Part shown: in pieces, positions 19,357-31,921 of the stretch
Position numbering within the stretch: the first letter of the stretch is position 1
How the letters are laid out: every line of letters starts with the position of its first letter
NCBI RefSeq assembly: GCF_000478925.1
Contig: NZ_AP013072.1
Span: forward strand, 846,501-910,500
DNA from: Streptococcus anginosus subsp. whileyi MAS624
Lineage (GTDB): Bacteria > Bacillota > Bacilli > Lactobacillales > Streptococcaceae
Direction: 5' to 3'
Length of the DNA: 64,000 nt
Made by a program: the position numbers and the translations under genes
Notes under the pieces: generated by a model
The model's input: the letters and a program-made list of their open reading frames with translations, nothing else
Databases searched by the model: none
What the model was told of the DNA's origin: nothing

Positions 19357-20190
19357 ATGTCACGTAAAATTGCGATTATTGGTATGGGAAATGTTGGTGC
19401 TGCAGTCGCACATGGTCTCATTGCGCAAGGTGCTTTTGATGATTATGTGTTGATTGATAAAAATGAAGCGAAAGTCAAAGCAGATGCGGATGTGGTGGTA
19501 TCAGCACTGGGCAATATCAAATTACAAGATAACCCCAACGCCGATCGATTTGCGGAATTACCCTTTACATCCAAGGAAGCTCCTTTTGTCGCTGAACAAT
19601 TGAAAAAAGTTGGATTTACAGGGATTATCATTGTTATTAGTAATCCAGTAGATGTCATTACCAGTCTTTATCAACACTATACTGGTCTGCCCAAAGAGCG
19701 TGTTATTGGAACGGGAACGCTACTGGACACAGCTCGTATGAAACGTGCAGTTGGTGTTCGCTTTGGTGTCGATCCTCGAAGTGTTTATGGCTACAATCTT
19801 GGAGAACATGGGAATTCTCAATTTACAGCTTGGAGCCAAGTACGGATAAAAGGGCAACCGATTTCTACATTTGCTTCAGTCGAGGAGTTGGATGAAATTG
19901 CTCTAGAAGCCCTTAAAGGAGGGCATACCGTCTTTTATGGCAAAAAATACACATCTTATGGTATTGCGAGCGCAGCTATCCGTTTAGCAGTAGCCCTTGT
20001 ATCGGATTCGCATGAAGAATTGCCAGTATCAAATTATTATCAGCCATTAGATACCTACCTGAGTTATCCAGCGATTGTAGGACGTGAGGGAATTGTTGAG
20101 CAAGTCAAACTTAGTTTAACGGAAAAAGAGGAAGAAAAATTAGCGTATTCTGCACAATTCATCAAGCAAAAATTTGCAGAAAGTTTATAA
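19357..20190 (+). CDS. L-2-hydroxyisocaproate dehydrogenase-like L-LDH family protein, with internal deletion
   Basis: The protein (277 residues from ATG at 19357, SD TGGAGG) begins [18 protein letters not shown], the NAD-binding loop, and has [27 protein letters not shown] and [10 protein letters not shown] with the catalytic His. It is closest to L-HicDH of lactic acid bacteria, which reduces branched-chain 2-oxo acids. Against my memory of that family, the run [15 protein letters not shown] lacks about 25-30 residues normally present between KAD and ADVVV (the DxxDFQDAM... strand and helix of the Rossmann fold). The deletion is in frame, at a repeated AD (GCAGAT/GCGGAT), and may inactivate the enzyme. 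It sits with its own promoter and terminator inside the aromatic cluster, so it looks like an insertion there. Confidence 0.8.
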   Translation: MSRKIAIIGMGNVGAAVAHGLIAQGAFDDYVLIDKNEAKVKADADVVVSALGNIKLQDNPNADRFAELPFTSKEAPFVAEQLKKVGFTGIIIVISNPVDVITSLYQHYTGLPKERVIGTGTLLDTARMKRAVGVRFGVDPRSVYGYNLGEHGNSQFTAWSQVRIKGQPISTFASVEELDEIALEALKGGHTVFYGKKYTSYGIASAAIRLAVALVSDSHEELPVSNYYQPLDTYLSYPAIVGREGIVEQVKLSLTEKEEEKLAYSAQFIKQKFAESL

Positions 20191-20197
20191 TTCTAAG

Positions 20198-20253
20198 AGG
20201 GTGAGGAAAAGTTGAATTCCACGAAATGAAGCTTTTTCCCCGCTCCCTTTTGT
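20198..20253 (+). terminator. Terminator after the dehydrogenase gene
   Basis: GGGTGAGGAAAA can pair imperfectly with CTTTTTCCCCGCTCCC, and TTTTG follows. The stem is imperfect but GC-rich at its base. Confidence 0.6.
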
Positions 20254-20278
20254 TTCCCTTCTCTTTTTATGGTACAAT
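20250..20278 (+). promoter_or_regulatory. Promoter of the aroA-aroK-pheA half-operon
   Basis: TTGTTT and TACAAT are separated by 17 bases. The -35 overlaps the T-tract of the preceding terminator. The start codon of aroA follows 30 bases after the -10. Confidence 0.6.
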
Positions 20279-20284
20279 ATGTAA

Positions 20285-22057
<1,773 letters not shown>

Positions 22058-22061
<4 letters not shown>

Positions 22062-22891
22062 AAATTGGATTTTTAGGTCCGAAAGGGTCTTTTTCTCATC
22101 ATGTGGCACAAGAAGCCTTTCCAGCAGATACTTTAGTTGCTTTTGAAAATATCACAGATGTTGTAAAGGCTTATGAAATAGGTGAAGTAGATTATTCTGT
22201 GGTGCCGGTTGAAAATTCAATTGAAGGCAGTGTCCATGAAACATTGGATTATCTTTTTCATCAGGCTGCCATTCATGCTGTGGCGGAAGTTGTGCAACCG
22301 ATACAACAACAGCTATTGGTCACAGCAACTGATAAGCCAGTAGAAAAAATCTTTTCTCATCCGCAGGCAATTGCGCAAGGCAAAAAATATATCCGTCAGC
22401 ATTATCCACAAGCTAAAATCGAAATAACAGCTAGCACAGCTTATGCAGCCCGTTTTGTGGCTCAACATCCTGAAGAAAATTATGCAGCCATTGCTCCTAA
22501 AACTGCAGCCAGTGAATATGATTTGCAGATTATTGCAGAAGATATTCAAGAAATGGATGAGAATTTCACTCGTTTTTGGTTGCTTGGACAGTCAATCTCG
22601 GATTTGCCATTGTATCCGAAGGAAAAGAAAATGACGCTTGCTTTAACTTTGCCAGATAATCTACCTGGTGCTTTATACAAAGCCCTTGCAACTTTTGCAT
22701 GGCGGGGAATTGATTTGACAAAGATTGAAAGCCGTCCATTGAAGACAGCCTTGGGAGAATATTTTTTCATTGTAGATATCAATAATGAAAAAGCGAATTT
22801 GGTATCATTTGCGATAAAAGAGTTAGAAACAATTGGTATTACTTATAAAATTTTAGGAAATTATACTGTTTATACCATTTCAGAAAAGTAG
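22058..22891 (+). CDS. pheA: Prephenate dehydratase
   Basis: It turns prephenate into phenylpyruvate in phenylalanine synthesis. 277 residues: FLGPKGSFSH, VPVENSIEGSVHETLD, the substrate-site NFTRFWLLG and a C-terminal ACT domain with ESRPLK that usually binds phenylalanine for feedback inhibition. No chorismate mutase domain is fused. It is coupled to aroK and followed by an LCP gene after 12 bases. Confidence 0.95.
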
Positions 22892-22903
22892 ATTGGAGAA
22901 ATC

Positions 22904-25958
<3,055 letters not shown>

Positions 25959-26097
25959 AAGCTATAGATTTAAAAATTTGAAAAAATTAACCAAAAATTA
26001 ACCAAGCAAGTTATATTTTTAGTCAATATTTATAAAATAAAGGGGAACTATATATCAGTTTACACTAGACACAGTATATAGTGCTTACGAGAATATC
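25959..26097. other. Gene-free spacer between IS remnant and the type IIG gene
   Basis: AT-rich DNA with a direct repeat of AAAATTAACCAA near 25982-26003. No coding frame or RNA gene is recognised. It may be residual DNA of an integrative element at the rlmD 3' end. Confidence 0.4.
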
Positions 26098-26132
26098 AAA
26101 AAGGCGACTTCCAAGCGGAAATCGTCTTTTTC
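26098..26132 (-). terminator. Terminator of the type IIG restriction-methylation gene
   Basis: On the minus strand AAAAAGACGA...TCGCCTTTTT form a stem, with an inner TTCC/GGAA pairing and a run of five T. It starts just after the stop codon at 26137. Confidence 0.75.
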
Positions 26133-26136
26133 ATGC

Positions 26137-28428
26137 TTATTTCAAAAATTCATACTCAAATAGGAATGACACAATTTCAGAATTATAATATTCTTTTACC
26201 ATTGTTTTCAATGTATTCAAGTGTCCGTTTAATTCGGGATAGTTATAGATTGTTTTATCATTTTCATCTTTTTCAGATGTGTTAAGCTCATCAATAATCT
26301 GATAAACTGAATACGTCAATTTAGAATTATAATTTTCCGTTTTCTTAGCTTCTGTTAGGACTTTTTCCCATTGTTCAAATAAAGCAGTCTCTTTAGAACC
26401 TTGTTTCAATTTTGCTAAGTTGACTGTTGCTAGCGTATCTCCATTAGAGTTATCCAGTGACAACTCATTGCGGTAGAATCGTCCATCAGAACCATATAAA
26501 CTTCTCATGTGATTTTGCGTTTCAAGTGTTGTGAAGAGCAGAATTTTCAATAAGTCTTGTTCAATCTTGTTACTTGATACAGCTTTATTAAAACGTTCAG
26601 CGCCATCAGCAGATTTCATAATATTAGCACGCTGTGTCCAGTGACGATTATAAGTAATGTAGCGACTGGCGGCAAACATTGGGAGCTTTTCTATGAAATT
26701 GTCTTTTCTTAATGGGAAATACCCTGCACCATTATATAGACTAGCAACTAGTAGAGAAGAAGCCAAGTCAGGATTGTCAAAATTCACTCCAGAAGCTCGC
26801 AAATAGCCAATTAGATTGTTATTTATAATTGTCTGAGAAGTAATTTTATTCGTGCCTACTAATTTTGCTCCATTTAACCCCAATACAAAATCAGATAATT
26901 TATCGTCACTAAATTTCCGTTTGTCGTAATACACATTACTATATTTCGTATAAATACGATTGATGGTTAAATCTTCTTCTTGTAAGATTTCGTTATTGGC
27001 TATATTGAATGCTTCAAGGGTAATATTATCTAATTTTTCATCTACATTTGACCAAAGAATACAAGAAACTAACGCATCAATTTTAGTGTGAAAATGTCTT
27101 CGGTTGAAAGCAAATCCTCTTTCAAACTTTTTATCAATGAGATGAATTTCTTTCCAATATTTGATTGGGCTATAAATAATGTAACTATCAGTAGGCTGAC
27201 GAAGATAATATTTGAAACCACTCCAAATAAAGATATTTCCCATCTCATTTACACCCATTCCCTTGATTTCTTGTTTCATCTGTTTCATTAAATAACTTTG
27301 TTTCCATTGAGATGATGATGAAGTCTTTTTTGCTTTTTGATGCTCTATACTGCGTGTATCTGCGTAGGGTGGGTTTTCATACAAAATAATTGTTACTTTT
27401 GGGTCGTTGATATAGCGTTGAATAATTTCATTATTGATATATTCCTCGCTAAGAGCATCCGCTCCTCGGACTAGCCCCATATTAAAAGTATCTTCTTTTT
27501 CAGTTGGTGGAATGATATGACGGACTTTATCTCCAAGCAATTCCAGCAGAACTTTGTATTCATAATATTCTATAGTTGAAAGAACACAGTGACTTAATTC
27601 CTCGTCGCTCATCAATTTCTCAAGGTTTCCAGTTCCGGCACATCTATCCAAAATAATATAATCATTTCCTTTAGGAACATGTTGAATGGCTTGTCGGACT
27701 AGCTCCAATGACTTTTGAACATAAGGTTCAGGAGTGTAGAAAGCTCCTAAATTTTTCTTTTGCAAAGTATCATTGAGTTTATCCATCAAATATTGAAATT
27801 GAACATTAGTTTCACCGATATAAGGATTGATAAACTCTTTTAGTTTCTCAGGTTTCCGAATTTCACCAATAATTTTAACTTTACCAGTATGGTCACCGAT
27901 AAAATCAGACTTTTTAGCCCCTTTGTTTTCACGATAAAAACGTTCTGCCCAACCAACAATACAGTTTTCGTCAATGTTAATTTTTGTATATTGCTTTGAA
28001 CGTAGTAAAGTAATAAGACGACTTTCGTCTAGTTGACTTTGACCGTATTCTAAAACTTCAAGAGGGGCATCAGAAGAAAAACCAGAGGTTTTTACACTTG
28101 CACCACCAAAATATACTTTTTCGATATGTGTTAAATATTCCTGACTATCAAAAACGTAGATTTTTTCATTCGTTAGCGACACAAGCAGAATGTTTTTGGG
28201 AATTTCTTTTCCTTTGATTCTCCGAGCGGATAGATATTTGATGGCTTGGAATAGAACAGTGTTAATATCATTGATAACAACTTTAAATTCAATCAGATTT
28301 CCATTTACAATACCATCTGTATAATCCGTTAAAATATCATCTGTTTTTAAAGTTTTATCAACAAGAGGGAGATAATCTTGATAAAACTTGAGTTGTCCAT
28401 CAACTTCGTTTGAGAAATGGTTAGGCAT
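26137..28428 (-). CDS. Type IIG-like restriction-modification protein (nuclease plus adenine methyltransferase)
   Basis: From ATG at 28428 (MPNHFSNEVDGQLK; SD GGGGAG) the product is 763 residues. Near the N-terminus TDGIVNGNLIEFKVVI has the D...ExK spacing of a PD-(D/E)XK nuclease. In the middle, ILDRCAGTGNLEK is SAM motif I and YENPPYAD is the NPPY motif of N6-adenine methyltransferases. The long C-terminal part is a likely target-recognition region. One polypeptide with both activities is the type IIG or ISP-like arrangement. Upstream in-frame starts exist (GTG 28491, ATG 28443). A tandem-repeat leader ORF ends on top of the chosen ATG, so expression is probably phase variable. The gene lies in an island between IS982 copies and is not part of the core streptococcal map. 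Confidence 0.8.
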   Translation of the reverse strand: MPNHFSNEVDGQLKFYQDYLPLVDKTLKTDDILTDYTDGIVNGNLIEFKVVINDINTVLFQAIKYLSARRIKGKEIPKNILLVSLTNEKIYVFDSQEYLTHIEKVYFGGASVKTSGFSSDAPLEVLEYGQSQLDESRLITLLRSKQYTKINIDENCIVGWAERFYRENKGAKKSDFIGDHTGKVKIIGEIRKPEKLKEFINPYIGETNVQFQYLMDKLNDTLQKKNLGAFYTPEPYVQKSLELVRQAIQHVPKGNDYIILDRCAGTGNLEKLMSDEELSHCVLSTIEYYEYKVLLELLGDKVRHIIPPTEKEDTFNMGLVRGADALSEEYINNEIIQRYINDPKVTIILYENPPYADTRSIEHQKAKKTSSSSQWKQSYLMKQMKQEIKGMGVNEMGNIFIWSGFKYYLRQPTDSYIIYSPIKYWKEIHLIDKKFERGFAFNRRHFHTKIDALVSCILWSNVDEKLDNITLEAFNIANNEILQEEDLTINRIYTKYSNVYYDKRKFSDDKLSDFVLGLNGAKLVGTNKITSQTIINNNLIGYLRASGVNFDNPDLASSLLVASLYNGAGYFPLRKDNFIEKLPMFAASRYITYNRHWTQRANIMKSADGAERFNKAVSSNKIEQDLLKILLFTTLETQNHMRSLYGSDGRFYRNELSLDNSNGDTLATVNLAKLKQGSKETALFEQWEKVLTEAKKTENYNSKLTYSVYQIIDELNTSEKDENDKTIYNYPELNGHLNTLKTMVKEYYNSEIVSFLFEYEFLK

Positions 28429-28657
28429 ATTGTAGCTCCCCATTTCTCTCTGAAAATAACTCAGAAAACTCAACATAAAAAGCCTTCTCACAAAAATGTG
28501 AAAAAGCCTGTTTTAATGCTTGACAAAAAACACGCCCGATTACATAATCAGTGTGAGCTGTGAGCTGTGAGCTGTGAGCTGTGAGCTGTGAGCTGTGAGC
28601 TGTGAGCTGTGAGCTGTGAGCTGTGAGCTGTGAGCTGTGAGCTGTGATTGCGTTCAT
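28421..28657 (-). CDS. Repeat-containing leader ORF, a candidate phase switch for the type IIG gene
   Basis: A 78-codon frame opens at ATG 28657 behind AAAGGAA and an extended -10 promoter. It encodes MNAI, then four copies of the heptad TAHSSQL made by the 7-bp DNA repeat, then a non-repetitive tail ending ...NGELQYA. Its TAA (28423-28421) overlaps the ATG of the type IIG gene (ATGCCTAA), the arrangement used for coupled re-initiation. In both other frames a stop (TAA or TGA) comes within a few codons after the repeat tract. So the frame reaches the next gene only at certain repeat numbers. The peptide itself has no recognised function. Confidence 0.65.
   Translation of the reverse strand: MNAITAHSSQLTAHSSQLTAHSSQLTAHSSQLTAHTDYVIGRVFCQALKQAFSHFCEKAFYVEFSELFSERNGELQYA
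28552..28642. repeat. 13 perfect tandem copies of a 7-bp repeat (TGTGAGC)
   Basis: Thirteen uninterrupted TGTGAGC units (GCTCACA on the minus strand), 91 bases, then a partial TGTGA. The unit length is not a multiple of three, so gain or loss of one unit by slipped-strand mispairing shifts the frame of the leader ORF. Perfect identity indicates recent or ongoing change. Confidence 0.95.
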
Positions 28658-28689
28658 AATACTTAATTTCCTTTATTTTTGATACTTCT

Positions 28690-28698
28690 ATTATATCA
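28690..28698 (-). promoter_or_regulatory. Extended -10 promoter for leader ORF and type IIG gene
   Basis: The minus strand reads TGATATAATAG, an extended -10 (TGA TATAAT) about 32 bases before the leader ATG. It is divergent from the transposase promoter, with the two cores about 40 bases apart. Confidence 0.6.
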
Positions 28699-28737
28699 AA
28701 ATTTTGGAATCTTGCATAGTAGAAATTTACATTTTTG

Positions 28738-28766
28738 TTGATAAATATTCTTATTTTCGATATAAT
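28738..28766 (+). promoter_or_regulatory. Promoter of the IS1595-TIR operon
   Basis: TTGATA and TATAAT are separated by 17 bases, upstream of an AAGGAG ribosome site and the ATG at 28794. Confidence 0.75.
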
Positions 28767-28793
28767 ATAATCAAGAAGTAAGGAGTACCAGTT

Positions 28794-29711
28794 ATGAAGT
28801 TTGAGTTTAAGTCATTATTTGATTTACAATCTGCTTTTCCAGACGAACAGTCATGTATTGACCATTTAGAAAATATGATTTGGGGCGATGTGATTATCAG
28901 CCCTTTTGATGCTACTTCAAAGGTCTACAAATGCAAAGGTAACAAATACCGCTGTAAAAATACTGGAAAATACTTCAATGTCAAGACTGGTACTCTTTTT
29001 GACAATACTAAAATTGAACTTCGTAAATGGTTTATGGCAATTTGGCTTGTGACTTCTCACAAAAAAGGAATCTCATCTGTGCAATTATCAAAAGATATTG
29101 GTGTTACGCAAAAAACAGCTTGGTTCATGCTGGAACGTATCCGTAAGTGTTTTAGTTCTGAAAGCAACAATAGTCTTGATGATGCTGTGGAAGTTGATGA
29201 AACCTACATAGGTGGTAAAAATAAGAATCGTCATAACTCCAAAAAAGTCAAAAATGCTCAAGGGCGTTCATTGAAAGACAAATCTGCTGTAGTAGGCATG
29301 GTACAACGTCAAGGTAAAGTTAATGCTCATCATGTACCAGATACAAAGACGAAAACATTGACTGAACAGATTGTCAAATACGTAAAGGAAACAGCTCAAC
29401 TTTACTCAGATGAATGGCTGGGTTATAATAAAGTGGCTAAGATGTATAATCATGACTTTGTTAATCATAGAACTAGCGAGTATGTGCAGGGTGATGTTTA
29501 TACCAACACGATTGAAGGCTTTTGGGCTGGATTGAAACATGGAGTATTAGGAATTTACCATTCGTGGTCTAAGAAATATCTTCAAGACTATGTAGATGAA
29601 TTTGTTTTTCGTTATAATACTCGTGACTATTCGGATAGTGAGCGTTTTAATCTCCTGATTTCAAATGCCTGTGTCCGAACTAAATACAGGGAGCTGATTT
29701 ATGGCTACTAA
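28794..29711 (+). CDS. IS1595-family (ISXO2-like) transposase
   Basis: A 305-residue transposase. YKCKGNKYRCKNTGKYFNVKTGTLF is recognisable as the N-terminal ribbon, although most zinc-ligand cysteines of the classical CPxCG form are absent. It is followed by a helix-turn-helix (GISSVQLSKDIGVTQKTAWFMLERIR) and a DDE/N catalytic domain: VEVDETYIGGKNKNRH (first Asp), YSDEWLGYN (second Asp) and NTIEGFWAGLK (Glu). All catalytic positions are present, so it may be active. I see no clear terminal inverted repeats at either side. It has its own promoter, and its stop overlaps the start of the next ORF by 11 bases, so it is the first gene of a four-gene operon rather than a lone insertion sequence. 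Confidence 0.85.
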   Translation: MKFEFKSLFDLQSAFPDEQSCIDHLENMIWGDVIISPFDATSKVYKCKGNKYRCKNTGKYFNVKTGTLFDNTKIELRKWFMAIWLVTSHKKGISSVQLSKDIGVTQKTAWFMLERIRKCFSSESNNSLDDAVEVDETYIGGKNKNRHNSKKVKNAQGRSLKDKSAVVGMVQRQGKVNAHHVPDTKTKTLTEQIVKYVKETAQLYSDEWLGYNKVAKMYNHDFVNHRTSEYVQGDVYTNTIEGFWAGLKHGVLGIYHSWSKKYLQDYVDEFVFRYNTRDYSDSERFNLLISNACVRTKYRELIYGY

Positions 29712-30156
29712 TACATTACATGACCTACATTTTGAATTGGAAAGGTCTATCGCTCGTAGAGTTGATAGTAAGCTGATTGGTTATCAGGTCAGCCTTTCAG
29801 ATGGTTTTTACAATAAATACACCAAACTCTGGGATAAGACCTATTCCTTTGATTTTGTTACTGAACATCGCTCTTTTTACACTCAACTGACAAAACGTTG
29901 TGTTTATGACGTACTTGGAGATAGTCAAAAGAAAATTGACAGAAAGGCTATTGCCAAACAAATGGCAGAGTTAGAAGCCTTGGTTGATATTGCAGAAAGT
30001 AAAGAGGAGTTTCAGAACTTTTTTGAGAAAAAATACAGTCTCAAATTTCCTGATTTGAACGATTGCATTTATCAGAAGAAAAAAGAGTTATCTGATTTTG
30101 ACAAAAAACTTTGGATAGCGATGCACTATAACCCTAGAAAAGATGAGGGGGAATAA
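29701..30156 (+). CDS. Unknown 151-residue protein coupled to the transposase
   Basis: I do not recognise the family. The product is a soluble, charged, probably mostly helical protein with many aromatic residues (LSDGFYNKYTKLWDKTYSFDFV) and a C-terminal charged end. Its ATG lies inside the last codons of the transposase gene and the next ORF begins two bases after its stop, so the three are likely co-translated. No membrane segment, signal peptide or metal motif is seen. Confidence 0.6.
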   Translation: MATNTLHDLHFELERSIARRVDSKLIGYQVSLSDGFYNKYTKLWDKTYSFDFVTEHRSFYTQLTKRCVYDVLGDSQKKIDRKAIAKQMAELEALVDIAESKEEFQNFFEKKYSLKFPDLNDCIYQKKKELSDFDKKLWIAMHYNPRKDEGE

Positions 30157-30158
30157 TA

Positions 30159-30461
30159 ATGACAACATGGTATGATTACATGGTGAGAGCTAGTGAACAT
30201 GCTGGAAGTGACGGTGATTCGTGGTTTCGCTATCTTTATAAGGTCATTAAAGATGAGGAGACTAAACTAACTACTGATGATGTAGAGCAATTGTTGAAAA
30301 ATCCTACCTTAACACCTTTCCAAAAAATAACCCTTCAAGATGCTTTAACAGAAGGTACACACACAAGAGAACACGTTTTGCAGGCGAACCGTAAAAGTCA
30401 GCCAAAAGATATTTTGAAACTCTTTAGAGAGGGTAACTATGGATACGAAAGTTTTATTTGA
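30159..30461 (+). CDS. Unknown 100-residue protein in the IS1595-TIR operon
   Basis: Family not recognised. A small acidic helical protein (MTTWYDYMVRASEHAG...) with no signal peptide. AGGGGG lies just upstream of its ATG. Its last 23 bases overlap the start of the TIR-domain gene, again showing tight coupling. Confidence 0.6.
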   Translation: MTTWYDYMVRASEHAGSDGDSWFRYLYKVIKDEETKLTTDDVEQLLKNPTLTPFQKITLQDALTEGTHTREHVLQANRKSQPKDILKLFREGNYGYESFI

Positions 30462-31851
30462 GGCTCTCAATACAGAATTAGCTAAGGAAAATATTGACCT
30501 ATTTAAAAACATGGTACAGATTACTTGCTTTGATAAAGAAACATACGATGAGTTATCAGAAAAATATTCAAATAAGAACTATCAGTTGAATTTAAAAGGC
30601 TTTGATAAAAAATTTTCGGATAATATTCAAGTCGTTTATAAAGAAGCTACAGGGACAGAATTTACATATAGCAAAGATGGTCAAGAAAAAACAAAGGTTG
30701 GTAAGATAACTGGATGGATTGGTATACACTCTACTATAAATTCGTCTGAAGCAACGGAGTTAAATGATACTAATTTCAAGAAAAATAAGTTATATAATCC
30801 TTTGAGTCTTAGAATTTATGTTAGAAATAAATTAGCTATCTCTAATTTTTTGCCAGTAATTAATAATACGCAAGCTTTTGTAAACTATATTGAAGGTGAA
30901 ATCGGTTATGACATTCTTGATGATAACAACTTTAAAGATATTGCAACGACTAGTAGACAAAATATGGATGAAAATGATCCTCGAGTAGTGGATTTAGCAG
31001 AAAAAATAAAACAAGAAGTATCAAGTTTAATTCGTACAAGATTAGAAGTTAGAAATAAAATGAATAATGAGATTCAATCTTTACGAACAAAATCTGAAAA
31101 AATTGCTAAAGAATCGACTTCTAAAAATATTGATAAAATATTTGATGATTTTAAGTCTCAAAAGGATAGAAATAGCTTTAGTACCTATGAAATGGATCAG
31201 CTAAATCTTAATGTAAAAAATAGGGTTGTACAACAACTCAAAGGAGAAAATTTTAAAAACGAGTATACTATTTTCTTTTCCCATTCACGAAGAAATAAGA
31301 ATGTATTAGACTTTTTCTATTATTTATTAAAAAAGATTGGTGTTACTTCAGACGAGATTTTCTATACAAGTAAAGAGGATGCACCTCAAATTGATATTAA
31401 GCAAAACTTAGGTGAAATTTCTAAAGAAAATATTGTCAATAAAAATACATTATTATTCTTTTATGTTACGAAGGATTTTAAAGACTCAGATTATTGTATG
31501 TTTGAAGGAGGTGCTGCTTGGGCAACGCGAGGTGCAGAAGATTATCTAATCAATTTTGATGAATTTAGTCTGATTCCTGATTATCTTAATCAAAAAGGTG
31601 AATTTCTATAAAAACTTACTCAAAATTCTGATTTGTCTAAAGGAGATTTTTATAATCAGTTGATAAATACACTAAATAAGTTAATTGAGCATATTAATAT
31701 TGGACGAAAAATGAAAGCTGCTGAGGAAGTACCGTTATTTAATAACATTGAATTTCCTGACAAAGTGGAATTAAGCCAAGGAAAAACTCCGGAGCTTAAT
31801 AAAGATATTGAAAACTATTGGAATACTTATATTTTAGAAAATAATGAGTAA
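30439..31851 (+). pseudogene. TIR-domain protein, interrupted by an in-frame stop near the C-terminus
   Basis: The first 390 codons run from ATG at 30439 (SD GAGGGT). The C-terminal third is a TIR domain: NEYTIFFSHSRRNKNVLDFF, DEIFYTSKEDAPQIDI, and SDYCMFEGGAAWA with the Glu (about residue 356) in the place of the catalytic NADase Glu. The N-terminal part has GKITGWIGIHSTIN and DIATTSRQNMDENDPRV, reminiscent of the region after the ATPase fold in MORC/Hsp90-like (GHKL) proteins, but no ATP-binding motifs precede it, so it may be shortened. A coiled region lies at about 190-230. TAA at 31609-31611 stops the frame; the same frame continues at once for 80 codons (KLTQNSDLSKGDFYNQLINTL...), the expected tail. 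TIR proteins of this sort usually act in anti-phage NAD depletion; that is inference here. Confidence 0.65.
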
Positions 31852-31921
31852 TTTCAATGTGCGAATAGGGAGAGAGTTGCCCCTTAAGTTTTATAAAAAA
31901 TAGGTGCTAAATATGATGTCT

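Noticed and set aside
28421..28515. Direct frame fusion of the repeat ORF to the restriction gene
   Set aside because: In the restriction gene's frame a TAA comes just after the repeats and another at 28513-28515, so slippage alone cannot fuse them; coupling by overlap is the better reading.
28552..28642. CRISPR array from the tandem repeats
   Set aside because: The units are 7 bp, contiguous and have no spacers; it is a simple-sequence repeat.
30439..31100. Full GHKL ATPase domain in the TIR protein
   Set aside because: Only the region resembling the post-ATPase segment is seen; N-box and G-box ATP-binding motifs are missing.
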